Source: an uncultured Eubacteriales bacterium (GTDB taxonomy: Bacteria > Bacillota > Clostridia > Oscillospirales > Oscillospiraceae). From it: DNA of 5,746 nt. The stretch spans positions 1 to 5,746 of the forward strand of contig USMI01000127.1 of NCBI GenBank assembly GCA_900555735.1, written 5' to 3'. Shown in pieces: positions 4,735 to 5,746 of the stretch. The notes beneath the pieces are model-generated. The model made no database searches and was not told the DNA's origin. It worked only from the letters and a program-made list of their open reading frames with translations. Both the position numbers and the translations under genes were made by a program. Numbering within the stretch: position 1 is the first letter of the stretch; each line of letters opens with the position of its first letter.

Positions 4735-5306
4735 CGGGCGTCATCTCCTTCCAGACAGCTTCGCATCTTCTTCAATGCTCTGTGATATTTCGACAGGATG
4801 GTAGGAAGCGGCAGCTCCAGCAGCGCCGCGATCTCCCGGTGCTTCATACCCGTGACCGCGTGGAGCAGCACGATGCGCCGCTCCTCGTCGCCAAGGCTTG
4901 CCAGCGCGTGCTGCAAGAGGACGCGCTCGTCCGCATCCAGTCCGCACTCCTGCGCGGGAATGGCGTCCCATTCCTCGTCCGAGAGCGCGGTGCGGCGTTC
5001 CTCGCGCCGCAGGCGCATCAGGCACAGGCTGCGGCACACCGCCAGCAGCCAGCCCATGGGGGAACCGGTGGGGCGGTACTGCGCCGCGCAGTCCCACACC
5101 TGCACATAGACATCCTGCGTGAGATCCTGCGCATCGTGGGCGTTCCTGAGGTAGGACAGCGCAAGGCCGTACACCGCCGGGCGCGTGCGCCGGTACAGCT
5201 CCGCCAAGGCGTCGCGGTCATTCCCGGCAATGCACCGCAGCAGCCGCTGCAGCTCACGCCGCTCCTCTGCCGGCGCATATTCGGTTGTCATCAGCATACT
5301 GAGCAT
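4731..5306 (-). CDS. ECF-type RNA polymerase sigma factor
   Basis: This 191-residue sigma-70 family protein has the two-domain ECF layout. Region 2 spans about 34-101, with LALSYLRNAHDAQDLTQDVYVQVW (core-binding and -10 recognition) and the GSPMGWLLAVCRSLCLMRLRR helix. Region 4 spans about 125-183, with LASLGDEERRIVLLHAVTGMKHREIAALLELPLPTILSKYHRALKKMR carrying the -35 helix-turn-helix. The linker (102-124) is acidic and poorly conserved, and there is no region 3 or C-terminal extension. ATG at 5306 is chosen because AGGAG (5316-5320) lies nine bases upstream; in-frame ATGs at codons 4 and 6 sit further from it. It overlaps the anti-sigma gene by four bases, so the pair forms a signalling module that probably responds to an envelope or extracellular cue. 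The regulon is unknown; self-activation is common in such pairs, but I cannot identify a safe ECF promoter upstream. Confidence 0.93.
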   Translation of the reverse strand: MLSMLMTTEYAPAEERRELQRLLRCIAGNDRDALAELYRRTRPAVYGLALSYLRNAHDAQDLTQDVYVQVWDCAAQYRPTGSPMGWLLAVCRSLCLMRLRREERRTALSDEEWDAIPAQECGLDADERVLLQHALASLGDEERRIVLLHAVTGMKHREIAALLELPLPTILSKYHRALKKMRSCLEGDDAR

Positions 5307-5325
5307 GGGCTTTTTCTCCTGTCAT

Positions 5326-5340
5326 CCGTGTAATGCACGG
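5326..5340. repeat. Short inverted repeat upstream of the sigma-factor gene
   Basis: CCGTG (5326-5330) and CACGG (5336-5340) flank TAATG, a 5-bp stem with a 5-base loop, six bases 5' of the sigma gene's ribosome binding site on the minus strand. It may be a leader hairpin or a protein site. The rest of the 75-base gap (5307-5381) is AT-rich with A5/T6 runs at 5368-5379 and is the only place for a promoter of the sigma operon; no consensus sigma-A promoter is clear. Confidence 0.35.
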
Positions 5341-5381
5341 AAAGGGCGTTTTATTGCATTTGGACTTAAAAACTTTTTTGA

Positions 5382-5746
5382 TCAAGCTCCGCTGAGCACC
5401 TCGTAAACACGGATCAGTGCTGCGACCTCGCAGGCAAACCGATTCGCCAGCGCCTTCTCCTCCCACCATGTTCTCTGCGGCGTTGTGCGCTGCCCCGTCT
5501 CCTGCTCCGCCTCCGCTTTGGCGGCGCGGATGGCCTTCTGCGCAGAGAGCCACCGGCCGTAGGCCCTGCCATATAAGTCCTTTTTCAGTTTCCGCAGCGC
5601 ACTCTTGTACGCCTTCTCCGCTCCGCTGGGGCCGTTGTAGTTGAGGTAGATCGCCAGCTCCTGAAAGGTCATGCCAACTTCGTCCGGCTGGCCGATGCCG
5701 AGGTAGCTTCGCACCAGATTCAGCTCTCTGGGCGTCAGCACCTCCT
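5382..5746 (-). CDS. Sigma region 4-like helix-turn-helix protein, 5' end outside the window
   Basis: The visible part has a sigma-70 region 4-like start, LTPRELNLVRSYLGIG (2-17 counted from a GTG at 5741), followed by MTFQELAIYLNYNGPSGAEKAYKSALRKLKKDL (24-56), where the second stretch is the helix-turn-helix and ends in the ALRKLK signature. The remaining 60 residues are helical and charged (about 63-80), then a Trp-Trp segment (92-93) and a hydrophobic helix (101-117); I do not recognise this part. AGGAG directly abuts the GTG with no spacing, so that GTG is a poor start and the frame stays open to the window edge (Glu-Val-Leu-Thr-Pro-Arg-Glu). The gene probably begins beyond 5746. It may be a region 4-only regulator or the tail of a larger sigma-like protein. 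It lies 75 bases upstream of the sigma-factor gene on the same strand. Confidence 0.68.
   Translation of the reverse strand, partial: EVLTPRELNLVRSYLGIGQPDEVGMTFQELAIYLNYNGPSGAEKAYKSALRKLKKDLYGRAYGRWLSAQKAIRAAKAEAEQETGQRTTPQRTWWEEKALANRFACEVAALIRVYEVLSGA

Noticed and set aside
3544..4785. 413-codon plus-strand frame
   Set aside because: It is antisense to the anti-sigma and sigma genes, which have clear domains, an ATGA overlap and a ribosome binding site. Long opposite-strand frames are expected in GC-rich coding DNA.
5307..5350. ECF-type autoregulated promoter upstream of the sigma gene
   Set aside because: A CGGAT-like -10 (minus strand, near 5323-5327) would place the transcription start on top of the ribosome binding site, and the upstream spacing to any AAC-like -35 is too long.

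Overview
The window most likely comes from a Firmicute of the class Clostridia, probably a gut Oscillospiraceae/Lachnospiraceae-type bacterium. This rests on strong AGGAGG-type ribosome binding sites, a GC-rich chromosomal-looking right part, and an ECF sigma factor paired with an RsgI-like/PepSY anti-sigma factor of a kind I associate with Clostridia. The taxonomic call is inference from gene style, not from a marker gene.

Left part (1-1101) is accessory DNA. An AT-rich plus-strand gene for a small Mrr-type PD-(D/E)XK nuclease (138-563) runs tail-to-tail into the broken 3' end of a minus-strand gene (start 758). That gene follows a cysteine-rich 69-residue gene (799-1008) in a small minus-strand operon with good ribosome binding sites. 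The change in base composition and the loss of both 3' ends near 545-565 point to a recombination scar.

Middle (1102-1592) holds no convincing protein gene but is dense with structure: two stacked minus-strand intrinsic terminators, a perfect 13-bp hairpin, the 3' half of a tRNA-Arg(CCG) gene cut at the anticodon loop (1352-1397), a perfect bidirectional terminator, and a tandem 8-bp repeat. The simplest reading is the att junction or scar of an integrative element that uses tRNA-Arg(CCG).

Right part (1593-5746) looks like ordinary Clostridial gene content. A PatB/MalY-type PLP-dependent C-S lyase/aminotransferase (minus) is divergent from an XRE-cupin regulator (plus). Their shared 135-bp intergenic region contains a good sigma-A promoter for the lyase whose -10 box sits inside an inverted repeat, a probable operator. 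A strong bidirectional terminator separates the regulator from a minus-strand signalling operon: an ECF-type sigma factor and, overlapping it by ATGA, a membrane anti-sigma factor with the RsgI-type Asn-Pro motif and two PepSY domains. Upstream of that operon, running off the window edge, is a protein with a lone sigma region 4-like helix-turn-helix.

I see no CRISPR array, transposase, integrase or rRNA. Nothing here is clearly a new defence system. The most interesting items are the tRNA/att scar with its structured flanks, the tail-to-tail gene fusion, and the sigma/anti-sigma module.
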